This document shows, in pieces, positions 19,059 through 31,504 of a stretch of DNA of 64,000 bases. A program made the translations under genes and the position numbers. Source of the DNA: Hormiphora californensis (taxonomy: Eukaryota > Ctenophora > Tentaculata > Cydippida > Pleurobrachiidae); NCBI GenBank assembly GCA_020137815.1, contig CM035352.1, positions 7,230,628 through 7,294,627 on the forward strand, given 5' to 3'. Under the pieces are notes generated by a model. That model was not told the origin of the DNA, did no database searches, and worked only from the letters and a program-made list of their open reading frames with translations. The first letter of the stretch is position 1; every line of letters begins with the position of its first letter.

Positions 19059-22000
19059 ATGACAGAACCTGAGAAACGGGGGGAACCTGTGACTAAGGAG
19101 TTTCTTCTGGAAACCCTGGGGAAAATCAAGGCCGAACCTCCTCGTAAAGAGATGCAGAAGGAGATGAGGAAAGAGCCCATTACGAAGGATTTTTTATTAA
19201 ATATCCTGGAGGCGGCTGGAGGACATGAAAGCAGAAATAAAGCAATCAGTGGTCCTACAGTTGATGGAGTTCAAGACTCAAGTGGTGGATCCAGTGGCGG
19301 GGAGCAAAGTACCTGTTTGGGGGCCAGCAGGAGTGCACCCGATGTTTCACAGTTTCACCTCTTAAATGCCAGAAGTTTTTGTCCATCAGAGGAGTCCACC
19401 TGGAAACTTGAGGTGGTACGTGATATGGTGGATGCAGAGACCACCCCTGTGGCGTTTCTAGGAATAACGGAAACCTGGTGGAGAGGGTATATGGCGGATG
19501 CCCAGCTGCTGATTTCTGGATATAACCTAGTGAGGTGCGATAGGCAGGGTAGGAATGGAGGAGGATGTGCCCTCTACGTTCATTCTAGCCTCGCTATATC
19601 GGACCAAGTGGAGTATTCCGACAACAGCAATAACCTAGTGGCGGCCTACATGGGAAAAACCCACTCCATAGTAGCAGTTGTGTATCGAGCTGGGTCGGAT
19701 TCAACAGATTTTCAGGAACTGGTTATTAAACTACAGAAATTTGTAGAGTTACATAGCCAGGATAAAACTGTGCCAGATATCTGGGTGATGGGGGACTTCA
19801 ATCTACCACTCCTCAAATGGAAAGGAGGAGTACGGGAAGCATATGACCTACCCTTGTATAATGTTCTAGGTCATTTTATAGACAATAACTCCCTCAGTCA
19901 AATGGTCAATTTTCCAACCAGAGGAGAGAACGTCTTGGATTTGATACTAACCAACCGTCCTGACTATGTCCTTTCAACTAGGTGTGAAGACTTGGGGATT
20001 TCTGATCACGAGATGGTTACATGCACCTTGACATACAATAGTACGGAGAAGCCCCCCACGGAAAATGTGGCTAGGTCGGACTTTGCCGAACTGAATCTTC
20101 TGAAAGCTGACTTCGACAGGCTAAACACTGTCTTTGACGAAGTGGACTGGGATCAGCTACATCTTCTGTGTACAGCTACATCTTCTGTGTACAGAATCGG
20201 ACTTCTTAGAACTAGTAAGGCTCACTGTTCTTCAGGTATGCAAGATCTTCACTGTGCCAAAGCAATGGAAGAAGAAACGGAAGGACAAAACTATCCGGCA
20301 CCTCCGCAGTCGGAGAAGAAAATTGAATAGGAGAATGGTAAACGCAACAGGCAAGATGAAGCTCAAATTTGAGGAGCTAATCGGCAGAGTCACGCTTGCT
20401 ATTAAAGTGCATGTGAAGGAAAAACAACTGGGCGAGGAAGAACGAGTCGCCTCTGCAGTTAAAGTAAATCCTAAGTTTTTCTACAGTCATGCAAAATCGC
20501 TGTCCAAGGTCAAATCAACAGTGGCACCCCTAGCGAGAAAGGATGGATCGCTTACTACTGACCCGAAGGAAAAGGCTGAGATCCTACAGAACCAGTATGT
20601 GAAGGTTTTCAGCGATCCTGCAGAGGTGGATCCGGAAAAGGCAGTGGAGCACATCACAGAAGAGGAAGCTGAGATAAGCGACATCAGCTTTACGAAGGAG
20701 GACATAGAGCGGGCACTCAAGGGACTTAAACCGAACTCAGCGGCCCCTCCTGGTGATATCCCGTCCATCATTCTGAAGAACTGCCGCCAAACCTTATCCT
20801 ATCCAATATGGTTATATGGCAGTCTTCGTTTCAGTCTAGTACAATACCTGCCGCGTTATGAAGGAACAGTTCATTTGCCCCATCTTCAAGAAAGGTGACC
20901 GATCAATACCTGGAAACTATAGACCAGTTTCCCTAACGTCTCACCTTTCCAAAACCTTTGAGAGAATTGTCAGGGATCACCTAACGGGTTCCTGGAGAGG
21001 GCAGAGCGCACTTTAATGGTCAACATGGGTTCAGGAAAGGGAGAAGTACTAGGACCCATCTTCTCGCCCATATAGACAGAGTTCTCAAACATCTGACGGA
21101 CAACAACGAAGTCGATGTGCTTTACCTAGATTTCCAAAAAGCATTCGACCGAGTTGATATCGGGGTCCTACTGAGAAAGTTACAGAAGTATGGGGTGAGA
21201 GGAAAACTACTTGCTTGGATAAAGGAATTCCTCACCAATAGGAAGCAAGCAGTACTAGTCGATGGTGAGCAGTCGCGGTGGGAATGGGTCATAAGCAGTG
21301 TGATCCAGGGAAGCGTGCTGGGACCTATCTTGTTATTTTCTACGTAATTGACTTGAAGGAGTCTTTGTCAAGTGCCGACGCCTTGTCTTTTGCGGACGAC
21401 ACGAAACATACAAGTAATACGGACACTACTTGACCAGGCTGAACTTCAAAAGGACCTAGGAAGTGTGACTCAGTGGTCAATCAACAACAACATGAAACTC
21501 CATGAGACAAGTTTCAACTATTAATATTCGCTTGGTAGGTCAAAGCTGTTGAGAGAACTACCCTTCACTGCAGAAACTTTATCTTATGTTACAATGGGAG
21601 GAACTGAGGTCGACCCAGAGCAGCATGTTAAGGACTTGGGGGTCTGGCTATCTGCAGATGGTACATGGACTCATCATATTGGCGATATTGTGAGGAGAGC
21701 TAACATGATCTCAGGGTGGATATCTGTGCATTCAGGAGTAGGTCAGCAGAAGTTACTACTAACCTTGTATAAGGCATTAGTTCGACCCATACTAGAATAT
21801 GTTGCCTGGTCTGGTATCCAACCAAATCGGAGATATTCAGCGGTGGAAAACGTTCAACGGGCGTTCACCCGGAAGATCCAAGGGATGAAGGATCTGGACT
21901 ACTGGCAGCGTCTTGAGGCGCTTGACCTCATGTCCCTTCAGAGGAGACCCAAAGGTATGAGTTAATCCACGTTTGGAAGATCTATCAGGGGCTTGTCCCC

Positions 22001-22250
22001 AATTGTGTTGAAATGGAGTTCCAGACGGGTCGGTTGGGAGTACGGCGAAAACCCAGAAATATCCTTACTGGGCGGAAGCCAAACGGGCAGGCCAACGGTA
22101 TAACTCCTTCGGCTTCAGGGCACCTCGGTTATGGAACAGACTTCCTAGAGAGGTTAATTGTTCAGAAACACTTCCTGGGTTCAAGGCAAACCTTGGTGCG
22201 TTCATGAAGAAATTCCATGACAGACCACCGTGCGTGGCTATGTGACGGTC
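19059..22250 (+). pseudogene. LINE ORF2 relic: AP-like endonuclease and reverse transcriptase
   Basis: 19059-20192 encodes an N-terminal tail and an exonuclease-endonuclease-phosphatase domain (HLLNARSF, LGITETWW, VMGDFNLP, GISDHEMV). The frame then shifts at a 19-bp duplication (20155-20192). The RT fingers and palm continue in pieces: 20193 to about 20830, about 20850-21010 (GDRSIPGNYRPVSL), 21015-21335 (LYLDFQKAFDRVD, then VIQGSVLGP), 21338-21420 with the catalytic FADD at 21389-21400, and 21549 to about 21965 (C-terminal HVKDLGVWLS). At least five frame changes are needed, so it is dead. The RT motifs themselves are well conserved, so inactivation is not ancient. Confidence 0.85.
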
Positions 22251-22447
22251 CTTAATGAGTTCAGAAGGCAGAAAGGAAGAGCGTTATGTGAAGCTGTAAA
22301 TGTTGTTTGCTGCTGACGCTTTTTGTGTTTGACTTTGAGTAAGAGACTGTAAATAGACAATTTGACAAAGGAGGACCCACGAGATGGGAATTTCTACACT
22401 ATATGTTTGTATTGTGTGTAATTTATTTGAACTTGAACTTGAACTTG

Positions 22448-23554
22448 GTGATTGGCGAGGGAAATAAATTCCTCTTTGCTAATTTACAAAGACCTCAACT
22501 GTTTATTGCGAACTTATGTTGGATATGCTACATACCCCACGCAGAAGGGGCAAGACAGCGCTTTTCACAATTTCACACGGACGAACTGCGGTCTGTGAAC
22601 ACACGGACGAACACAGTGAGTGTTGGCAAACGCTGCTGGCCCCCGATAGCGCGGGATAAGGTAGCGTTTTTCAACAGTGAGTGAAAAAAAGACACAACGA
22701 ACACACACTGACGAACAAACAACGAAAACGGAAAAACCTCCTTTAGCTTTTTGCAGAGGTCGCGGATCAAAGGGCCAGCGTTAAAATCTGGGTGTTTTGG
22801 GAGTGCTGACAAACGGTTTTTTAGGGTTAGGGCTAAAGTAGGGTTATGGTTAGGGTTGGGGTTTGGGTTGGGTATAGGCCTTGACATTCCCTACCAGATA
22901 AACTTTGAATCAGCCAAAACGGTTGAGTGGTTTGGCGGTTAGAGCCATTTTGTAAATGTAAATGTAAATGTAATATAATCATTTATATATACCACTTTAT
23001 AGTGTAAAATAATGGAGCACGCACCAACAGCCTACGCTTGACATACTCGCTCACTTTCAAAAGTGGTACGGATACAAAACACGAGCATAACAAAACACGA
23101 ACAAACAAACACGAACATAAACGCGAACATACAAAACACGGACATACAAAACACGAACATATAACACGAACATTCAAAACACGATCATAACAGTTGCTAG
23201 AACATTTTAGTGAATCAACTTTTTTGTCAGCGCGCACGTGTAAACAGGCCTTCAAACACCCAGATCGTAGCGGGCGCGATTAAAGTGCGTTTATAATCTG
23301 GGTGCCTTGCAGCCTGTTTACAGGTGCGCGCTGCCAAAAGAGTATACTTAGACAGACTTTTTTCAAACGGCTATAGCCATGGAACCACATGGCCGATTTG
23401 AGTTATTATTATTATTATTAAATCTAAAATGTATACATTGGATAAAATACAACATATACTGCCCCTTTTTGTGGGCTAAATTGATAGTCATAAGGTTCCT
23501 TTTGAAGTCTCTTTAGAGTACAAATTACATGTAGCAGGTCAGCCACATTTAATT
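22448..23554. repeat. Minisatellite-rich, gene-free stretch
   Basis: Contains TTAGGG-like variants (22821-22880), a (TGTAAA)n run (22951-22975), a loose minisatellite of ACAAAACACGAACAT units (about 23076-23185), and a 38-bp inverted repeat (23228-23265 against 23296-23333). No credible gene is present. Confidence 0.7.
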
Positions 23555-25108
23555 GGTAAGCGGTAAAGGTTTCTATATTTTTAATCAATTTCTTGTTTCC
23601 ATGCATCCGGTCAGTATTAGCAGCAGTTATACTGTGTCAGTACTGGGTAAGTGGTAAAGGTTATGACTTGACGCATGTGTGTATAACAGAGTACAATGTA
23701 CTCAACTAAACGTCGCGCGCGAGACATCGGTCAACTGACCACGGAGAACCTCGCGCGCTGTCGCACGTACCGTCTCTCAGGAGACGGGTCAACCTTTACC
23801 GCTTACCGACACTGCTGCGCGTGACGTAAATTGTATGGAAAGTAGTACTAGCGCGCACCGTCAGCACTCACTTGCTTGCCGACCTTGGCAACTGCCGTGC
23901 TTGGGAACTGATGCCTGGGAATCTCTAACTGGTGCCTTATGGTTCCTTATGGACATGCGCTCTGAGGACTGCCGATTGAGTGATTTTTCTTAAAAAAGTT
24001 GACCCGACCAAATAAAACCTTTTTTTAGATGCAAATCCGCGCGCGCGTATTGGTTCAGCAAATGGCGCGGCGCGGTTTTTCCAATTGACCAGCGCGTTAC
24101 GTTCAATCAGGTCTGTGTTTCTCATGCTAAGGCTCCCGCTTTTGGGCTGGAATTCCATGGACCTAGTCAGACACTGCAAAGTCTACAGTAGCACAGCTGC
24201 ACAGTTACAGTGAGTGTGTGCTGGATCCAGCTGTAGCATCAGCCATACCCATTGGGTGGGTAAGCGGTAAAGGTTGACCCGTCTCCTGAGAGACGGTACG
24301 TGCGACAGCGCGCGAGGTTCTCCGTGGTCAGTTGACCGATTGGAATGCGCTGCAGCCCCCTCATGCGCGCACCCCCGCAACGAGGGGACTGAAGGGAATG
24401 CCGCGCGCGCGTTTGGCCTGAGCTCAGGACGGGCCCGGCTAGGTCGAAGATAACTTTGCGAGCGAAAAAACGGCGGTGCTTATAACTTTGGCCCCTGAAG
24501 TCCGTTTGACTTGATTCTTTCACTAGCTGTTAGATCTGACAATTATCTACCTTGCTGTTTTTGAGAGAAGTAAATTGGACTTCAGGAGGCTGAGCAATAA
24601 CCGTTCAAAGATGGGTTGTTTTCAAAAAGTGACGTCACAGATCCCTGCAGGGACACTTTGTTTCAAATTTGAATTAAAATCTCGAATTTTTTTATTTTAC
24701 CGCACTCGATTTTGCGGAGTTTGGTTCATATCTCCTGTTCCTGATAAGATAGAGACCTGAAACCGGTTGCATTTTAAAGCTGTTATCTTCCTCTTTCCAA
24801 CGCTACCAAAACGATTTCTGTACCTTATCTGGAACCGGAGATATGATTGTTTATGTATTCCCCCCCAGCGCGGTATTCCCTCCAGGCCCCTTATATTATA
24901 TTATAAGGGGCCTGCAACGTATGCCAAGTTGACCGATGTCTCGCGCGCGACGTTTAGTTGAGTACATTGTACTCTGTTATACACACATGCGTCAAGTCAT
25001 AACCTTTACCACTTACCCAGTACTGACACAGTATAACTGCTGCTAATACTGACCGGATGCATGGAAACAAGAAATTGATTAAAAATATAGAAACCTTTAC
25101 CGCTTACC
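23555..25108. mobile_element. Nested inverted-repeat element (181-bp outer arms, 81-bp inner arms)
   Basis: The outer arms 23555-23735 and 24928-25108 are essentially exact reverse complements. The inner arms 23727-23807 and 24259-24339 are also reverse complements and share their end with the outer left arm, so one arm sequence pairs in two ways. The GGTAAGCGGTAAAGGT motif terminates both pairs. The interior is CG-rich in patches and has no intact ORF. It looks like a composite foldback transposon. Confidence 0.8.
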
Positions 25109-25240
25109 AGCAGTGTCACATGGTTCCCACAGAACCATCTGCACATGATGGCCGGGCATGCAGGAACGCGCCGTGCCCTGATATCAGGGAGCGTCCCCCT
25201 GATATCAGGGGGACGCTGGTTTAACTGGTGTGTAATAAAG
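25109..25240. other. Short palindrome cluster
   Basis: 25191-25216 is a perfect 26-bp palindrome centred on CTGATATCAG, with a second partial copy of the same core just upstream (about 25178-25190). Confidence 0.6.
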
Positions 25241-25572
25241 TTCAAGAGCCTCCAAGAGCGCACCACAATCAAGAGAGACCAAAATCAAGAGCACACCACA
25301 ATCAAGAGAGACCAAAATCAAGAGCACACCACAATCAAGAGAGACCAAATCAAGAGCGCACCACAATCAAGAGAGACCAAATCAAGAGCGCACCTCATCC
25401 AAGAGAGCTCCCTATCCAGAAGATACCAAATGTGGTGCGCTATTGAATTTGGTCTCTCTTGATTGTGGTGCGCTCTTGATTTGGTCTCTCTTGATTGTGG
25501 TGTGCTCTTGATTTTGGTCTCTCTTGATTTTGGTCTCTCTTGATTGTGGTGCGCTCTTGGAGGCTCTTGAAC
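25240..25572. repeat. Tandem 33-35-bp repeats arranged as a hairpin
   Basis: Left half: about five head-to-tail units of CAAGAGAGACCAAAATCAAG type. Right half (from about 25432): about four units in inverse orientation. The outermost 25 bp at both ends also match as an inverted repeat. The whole could fold into one long hairpin with slipped registers. The translations across it are spurious. Confidence 0.85.
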
Positions 25573-25962
25573 GTTATTATGGTTCCTTATTGACCACGAT
25601 TTGTCGCAGAAATGAAAGTGATTGACGGGTTCGGCAAGTGGGGAAGGGAGAGGGGCCGCACTTTAATGACAGTAGGATCTGCAGCTCTATTCGAGCCCAT
25701 TCCAGATCAGGTCCCGAATTGTGGCAGGCACTGGGAATATGAATATGAATACAGAATATGAACTCCACAGGGGACCTCATAAGAGGTCCCCTCCCTTTAT
25801 CTCCCTCTTGTGCTGAACTTAATCAGTGAGAAAGACGTCGTTTAAAATACTGTGAGAATTTCTCACAATTCTCTCAATACTTGAGTTCACTGGTTGCACT
25901 AGCTAGTGTAGTCTCACTCTTATTTATCCCTCTTTGCATCGTAACCCACGTTTTGGTTTCAG
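25573..25962. other. Intergenic or intron, no gene seen
   Basis: About 390 bp with short GAATAT and CTCACAATTCTCTCA repeats. It ends at the acceptor of the exon starting at 25963. Confidence 0.4.
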
Positions 25963-27254
25963 GAACATGATTCCAGTGATGATTTGACAGAGGATGACGA
26001 AAGTTTCGCGGTAAGAGTAGCAAACGCTGCAGAGCCAATGAGCTATATCCTTCAACGATGCAATGAACTGGAAATGTAAGTGGTATTACGACTGCTATGC
26101 TGGAAAGATTGCATCGTGTTTTAAATTAAACCAAAATCAATGTTGCAAGTTTTTTCTTAGACCGATGTATTTTTTCATAAGTTGTTAACGTGGCCATTCC
26201 GGATCGGCTAGTTGTGTTTTGGAACGCTTAAACTCCCCAAAAGTCACGTTGAGGGTGTGCGGCACAGTTGGCAACTATATTGAGTCAGTACAGATGGTGA
26301 ATCTCCAAGATATGTTTCCAAAGTCCAATGACCAATCTCACACCTTTTTCACTTTTCAGGCAGCTGTATCCATTAAGGACGGGAGGCTTGTTCAACTTAT
26401 GAAGGATGCAGGGTCGACCATCATGCGGCCCGACATCTCCTTTGTTTTGGGACTCCTCAAGTTGCTGAAGAAATTTTCCCTTCAACTCCAGCGGGCCAAC
26501 CTGAGGGTTGACGAGTACTTCCATCTGCTGGAGCTCCTCAGGTTCACGTTCGAGACCACCTTCAAGGTGCAACCAATGACCCCGGCCGCCCAGTCCTACC
26601 TAGAGGTGTATAACAACATTCTTGCTGAACCTCTGAAGGACCCGTGGTACAGGACAGCCAGATCACGGGCAAGGGAACTAGAGTTGTTGGACATTGAAGC
26701 AGGAAACTCAGTGGACATGGAAATGAGGACAGCTTCCCACCAGCGCTTCTTAGATGCCGTCCTCAGACAGGTCAACTTGTACTGCTATAAGAACAAGAAG
26801 TTTACATATGGCAAGGGGGTGAACCTAAGTTTGACAAAGGCTATGGGGGAGTATCTGCGGGATCTGGACAGGACAACCCCCCCTGTACACGTATGCGAGA
26901 AGGTCGAGGAGGGATGCCCTCAACAGGGTACCACGTGGACCAGCTGAAGCACTTGTGTGATGGTGATCTGACCCAGGATACTGTGGAAGTGTTCAAGGCC
27001 CAGATTGCGGGGACCGGCCTCCCCTTCAACAATGCCATCCAGAGGCTGGCCTTTAACCCCACCACTCCCAGCGGCCCCCTACAACTTGCTTTAAAATGCA
27101 TCGTTTTATCGTGTAGTGAAGCGAAGGCCGAAACCTGGGGGCATATGATGGAGAGCCATATTCATAGCCGCTTCAATAACTCTGGATTATGGAATGATGA
27201 TGTTCGGGGGCAAAAGGAACTCTTCATTCATTGTAACCTCCCCCGCAAATAAAC

Positions 27255-27770
27255 TAAAGCTGCTCAGAAAATTCTCTCTCGAACTTCAGAGAGCCAACGT
27301 GAGGGTGGACCAGTATTTTTGTGTGCTCGAGCTAATGAAGTGTACCTTCGAGAGCACCTGAATCCGATGACCCCGGCTGCCCAGTCATATCTGGAGGTTT
27401 CTAACAACGTTCTAGCCGAACCTCTGATGGACCCATGGTATAGGTCAACAAGATCACGGGCCAGGGAATTTGAGTTATTTGACATCGAGACAAACACAGT
27501 GAACTCTGTTGAGGACAGCTTCTCACCAATGTTTCCTGGATGCCATCCTCAAGCAGGTGAAGCTGTACTGTTTCAAGAATAAGAGATGGGAAGGGGGCCA
27601 ACCTGAAATTGACGCAGGCGATGGGGGAGTATATGAGAGATGTGTACAGGACAACCCCCCCTGTCAGCGAGAGGGTGGAGGAGGGGTTCATCATGCCCTC
27701 AACCGGTAAGCGATCCCCTGGCATTGAAATGCATAGTTCCCTCGTGCAGTGAGGCGAAAGCTGAGACGTT
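27255..27770 (+). pseudogene. Second, decayed copy of the 26450-27120 coding block
   Basis: Recognisable blocks match the upstream copy in order: KLLRKFSLELQRANVRVDQYF, PMTPAAQSYLEV, AEPLMDPWYRSTRSRAREFEL, MRTASHQCFLDAILKQVKLYC, LALKCIVPSCSEAKAE. They are spread over several frames with internal deletions, so this copy is non-functional. It shows tandem duplication within the locus. Confidence 0.65.
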
Positions 27771-27890
27771 ATGGGGAGTCCCCGTAAACACCACTGGACG
27801 TCCAAGTGATGAAGAGGTGGCCAACCTCTTGTGCATCATTATCGGAGAAATCCAACTGAAAGACAAGAGGATACAACGCAGGTAAACTAC

Positions 27891-29773
27891 AGGGGTGGGC
27901 ATAAAAGATGTCCGCCCTAGACTAGCATGGTTCCAGATATTGTAGAGCGCCAAAATTTGGCAGAGTTACTCTATGGGACAAATAAATAGGTTGACCAAAA
28001 TTTCAGACTTTTAGCTCAAAGTTCATTTTTTTGATCGGAATGAACATTTAGTAAGGTGATAAACCAGGAACACCACAAAAAAATTTGTTACAAAGGATTT
28101 CCACCTCAAATGTACTCCTAAGGGTCCCCTCTATCGATTCCAACCAATGCTCATATTTGCTCAGGGGTGCTAAGGCCTCATTTCCGGGTGGGCGTGGTAC
28201 CTGTATTTTCAGCCTGAGGCCAAAACCATAAATACCCTTAAAATAGGAGTAGAGACAAAATTGAGGCCACTAAAATGATCAGCGTCCTCGAATTAGTGGG
28301 GGTAGGTGCTGAAATTAAGTCTCTATCTCATCTGGTTAATTAGATAATTGGATAATTAGTTTTGCGCATAACCGTTTTTTGGCTATATGGCTATAGCCAC
28401 TTAGGAATGGTTAAGAGACTTTTCATTGGTGCCATTTTGTAGGCAAAGCGAAATTATGGGGGGTCGAAGTCGGACTTTTAAGCTCTATCTTCAACTGTTT
28501 AGCCGTTATTTGGCTTTAACGGTGTTCAAAATTGGGCTTTTTACCGTATTTTGCTCATTTGGAGCATCTTAAAAGTCAAATAACGGCTAAACGGTTGAAG
28601 ATAGAGCTTAAAAGTCCGATGTTGACCCCCCATAATTTCGCTTTGCCTACAAAATGGCACCAATGAAAAGTCTCTCAACCATTCCTAAGTGGCTATAGCC
28701 ATATAGCCAAAAAACGGTTATGCGCAAAACTAATTATCCAATTATCTAATTAACCAGATGAGATAGAGACTTAATTTTAGCACCTACCCCCACTAATTCG
28801 AGGACGCTGATCATTTTAGTGCCCTCAGTTTTGTCTCTACTCCTATTTTAAGGGTATTTATGGTTTTGGCCTCAGGCTGAAAATACAGGTACCACGCCCA
28901 CCCGGAAATGAGGCCTTAGCACCCCTGAGCAAATATGAGCATTGGTTGGAATCGATAGAGGGGACCCTTAGGAGTAAGTTTCAGGTGGAAATCCTTTGTA
29001 ACAAATTTTTTTCTGGTTGGGGCTAAAATCTTAGTTAAATCCCCTTACTAATTGTCATTCATTCCAAAAAACATGAATTTTTGATCAAAAAGTCAAACAA
29101 TTGTCTTTTGCTATCAAATTTCTTTCAAATGCGACCAAGAAAATCCAAAACAGACAACCACAAGGCACGCAGTGATCATGTTTCTTACAGTGTGTCAGGT
29201 CATGTGATCCTCACCGAATCGTGGACAACTTTCTGAATTTCTAATCAGGCTTATTTAGGAACAATCACGTATCATAGCCGCTAATGAGGGATGTGTATCG
29301 AAAAAGCGACATGTGATTCGAAAGCACTGAGATAAAGAGACCACTTGCCTCGGATCTCATGGCCAATCATCTTCGTCATCCCACATTGGCGGCTGTGATA
29401 CGTGATTCTCCACTACTAATCCTGATTAGCAATTCAGAACAGTCCAAGATTCGATGGAGATCACATGACCTGACTAACTGTCAGAAACATGATCACTGTG
29501 TGCCATGTGATTGCCCGTTTCTGATTTTCTTAGTCACATTTGAAAGAAATTCGATAGCCAAAGACAATTGTTTGAATTCTGGATCAAAAATTCATGTTTT
29601 TTGGAATGACTGACAATGTTCATTCCGATAAAAAAAAAAGAACTTTGAGCTAAAAGTCTGAAATTTTGGTCAACCTATTTATTTGTCCCATAGAGTAACT
29701 CTGCCAAATTTTGGCGCTCTACAATATCTGGAATCATGCTAGTCTAGGGCGGACATTTTTTATGCCCACCCCT
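27891..29773. mobile_element. Old palindromic element interrupted by a younger palindromic element
   Basis: The outer element has ~158-bp terminal arms (27891-28048 against about 29615-29773), which continue inward as a diverged inverted repeat (about 29051-29300 against about 29360-29612). Its left arm is split by a 1002-bp palindrome (28049-29050). The uninterrupted right arm shows what the left arm looked like before the split. The element lies in the intron before the SANT-like exon. Confidence 0.8.
28049..29050. mobile_element. 1002-bp palindromic MITE inserted with ATT target duplication
   Basis: The arms, about 28077-28515 and about 28567-29010, are nearly perfect reverse complements around a ~50-bp loop. 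The ends read TAGTAAGG...CCTTACTA. ATT lies on both sides (28046-28048 and 29051-29053), while the intact partner arm of the host element has it once. A 3-bp duplication suggests a PIF/Harbinger-like integrase, but the assignment is inference. Confidence 0.75.
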
Positions 29774-30054
29774 ATAGATTATTACCCTTTTCACATCTAA
29801 AGTCAAACTTTTTCTCTACCCGGCTGTCTCTTTGCTTTGTAAAAAGGCAAGAGCAGGGTTATAATTTGAAGATGACATGTCGGTATACTAGTAAACCTGT
29901 AGACGGTCAATTTTGGTACCAATTTTGTCGCGAGGGGGCGTAAGCAACTGAGCTGCGCGCACAGCAACGGCATGTTCCTGCCGCGTATTTCGCGTGTTTC
30001 ATACACATTATCATCTTGCGAGTGTTGGAGGTTAGATAAGTAGTAATCCTGCAT

Positions 30055-30244
30055 TTTCGGAACGTGTTCGTCTCAACATTGCGCGTCGCAGGCTGTACCA
30101 AACCCGGGTGAACAAGCTAACAATAGTGCAATTACATGCGCGTGATGCAGTATATCGCATGTAAGTTCACTATTGTTAGCTCGTTCACCCGGGTTAGCTC
30201 GTTCACCCGCGACGCGCAATGTGTAGACGAACACGCTCCGAAAA
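30055..30244. repeat. Foldback repeat with CG-rich arms
   Basis: TTTCGGAACGTGTTCGTC at the left is mirrored at the right, and the arms include ATTGCGCGTCGC and CGGGTGAAC...CTAACAATAGTG. The right arm carries a tandem duplication of a ~19-bp GTTAGCTCGTTCACCCG segment. Confidence 0.7.
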
Positions 30245-30461
30245 GAGAGCATTAGGTTAGAATGTCGGTAAATAGCAAGTGCATTGGAGTTAGCTAAGCT
30301 ATGTGAGAAGAATACTGACCGCTAGATTGTATGCATCTCATATTACATTACTACCAAGTCTTGATCCAAGATCCTGCGTGGTTACTAACAAAGGAAAAAT
30401 TACCGTTTAGTACAGTAGTAAGCAGTAGTTTTTCCTCTGTTAGTTCATTTGAAATCTTCAG

Positions 30462-30624
30462 ATACCTGGCCGAGTTGGCGGATAAATACAGCATCAAAGA
30501 TCACCGAGGGAGGGATCGCCGAGATTGGAAAAAGGTGGCCAGCGCCTTTAACGGTATCTTCAGAACAGATCACTCCCCCGAGGTTATCCGGAATCGCTGG
30601 AGGTTATACTTTGGCGACAAGAAA
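30462..30624 (+). CDS. Myb/SANT-like DNA-binding exon
   Basis: AG before 30462 and GTAAGT after 30624. The 54-residue peptide has the tryptophan spacing of a Myb/SANT repeat (DWKKVASAF ... VIRNRWRLYF), with basic residues in the third helix. It joins in phase to the exon ending at 27881 across a ~2.6-kb intron containing the palindromes. DNA or chromatin binding is inferred from the fold. Myb-like domains occur in many transcription factors and in Harbinger-type transposon proteins. Confidence 0.55.
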
Positions 30625-31504
30625 GTAAGTTTGTGTAGGTCCACTGGACATTAGTTAATGCAATAGTATAGTATATGAATAAAAGGAATGGAGGGAGGGA
30701 AGGAGATAGGGATAGAGATAGGGATAGAGTTAGAGAAAGAATAGTTGAATCTTCCGTCGGTACCACTGTCCAAGTTTGACATCCTCGCAATCATGATCAC
30801 GTGATCTGAAAGATGAATTGTACTTCTAGTCGATTTATTTAAAAAAACCAGGTTCCTAGTCGACTCTACATGCTTTGCATCCGGGATGGGGACATAGGAT
30901 GGAGACACATATCCACAGCAGGTTTAACAACCCAAGAATGCAAAACGATGATGTCAGGGGGCAGAAAGAACTTTTCATTCACTGTAATCTCCCCCAGCCA
31001 TTAGACTGGCCTGCACTTGTCCGGCAATTCTTAAAGAATGGGATCGCATACCCATCAGATGAATGGGTACAACAGGATGCGCCGGGGGTCGAAGAGTCTC
31101 AGGGAGGTTCTTCGACAACACCAGCTTACCAAAAAAGAATTAGGACAATAAAAATAAAAAAGAAGAAGGTTCCGAAGATTGAGGCGACCAGTGAGTTTAG
31201 GGACGGCCGTCCCAAAACAGTAAGTAATACCAACTAATACCAACGCACGCCAACTCTTCTCTCCCTATAGTCTGAATGTGTCTCTCGCTTTTCCCTTTTT
31301 TACAAGAACGAATGATTCTGAAGATTTCAAACTGTGTTTAACGCGCCGTGTTTCATCTTTGCGTGTGATAAAGCAGGGTCTAGGGTCTGACTTTGGGTAC
31401 GGTGTCCCCTCTCTTCTTGGGAAGGGGGAAGGAGAGAGGGATTTACCCTTTCCCCGGAGCATCCCGGTAAATCGGGGTCCGACTGTATTATGTATATTAT
31501 TCAA

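Larger units (their letters stand above)
17102..22447 (+). mobile_element. Near full-length, inactivated CR1/L2-like non-LTR retrotransposon
   Basis: The order is ORF1 (17102-18010), a spacer, endonuclease and reverse transcriptase (19059 to about 22250), then a 3' end in tandem TTGAAC units (22427-22447). Short 3' tandem repeats instead of poly(A) are characteristic of the CR1/L2 group. The ORF2 region is disrupted by several frameshifts, so this copy cannot transpose by itself. There is no obvious target-site duplication at the ends. Confidence 0.85.

Noticed and set aside
22583-23255. Cys/Val-rich 90-codon minus-strand protein
   Set aside because: Produced by the ACAAAACACGAACAT minisatellite.
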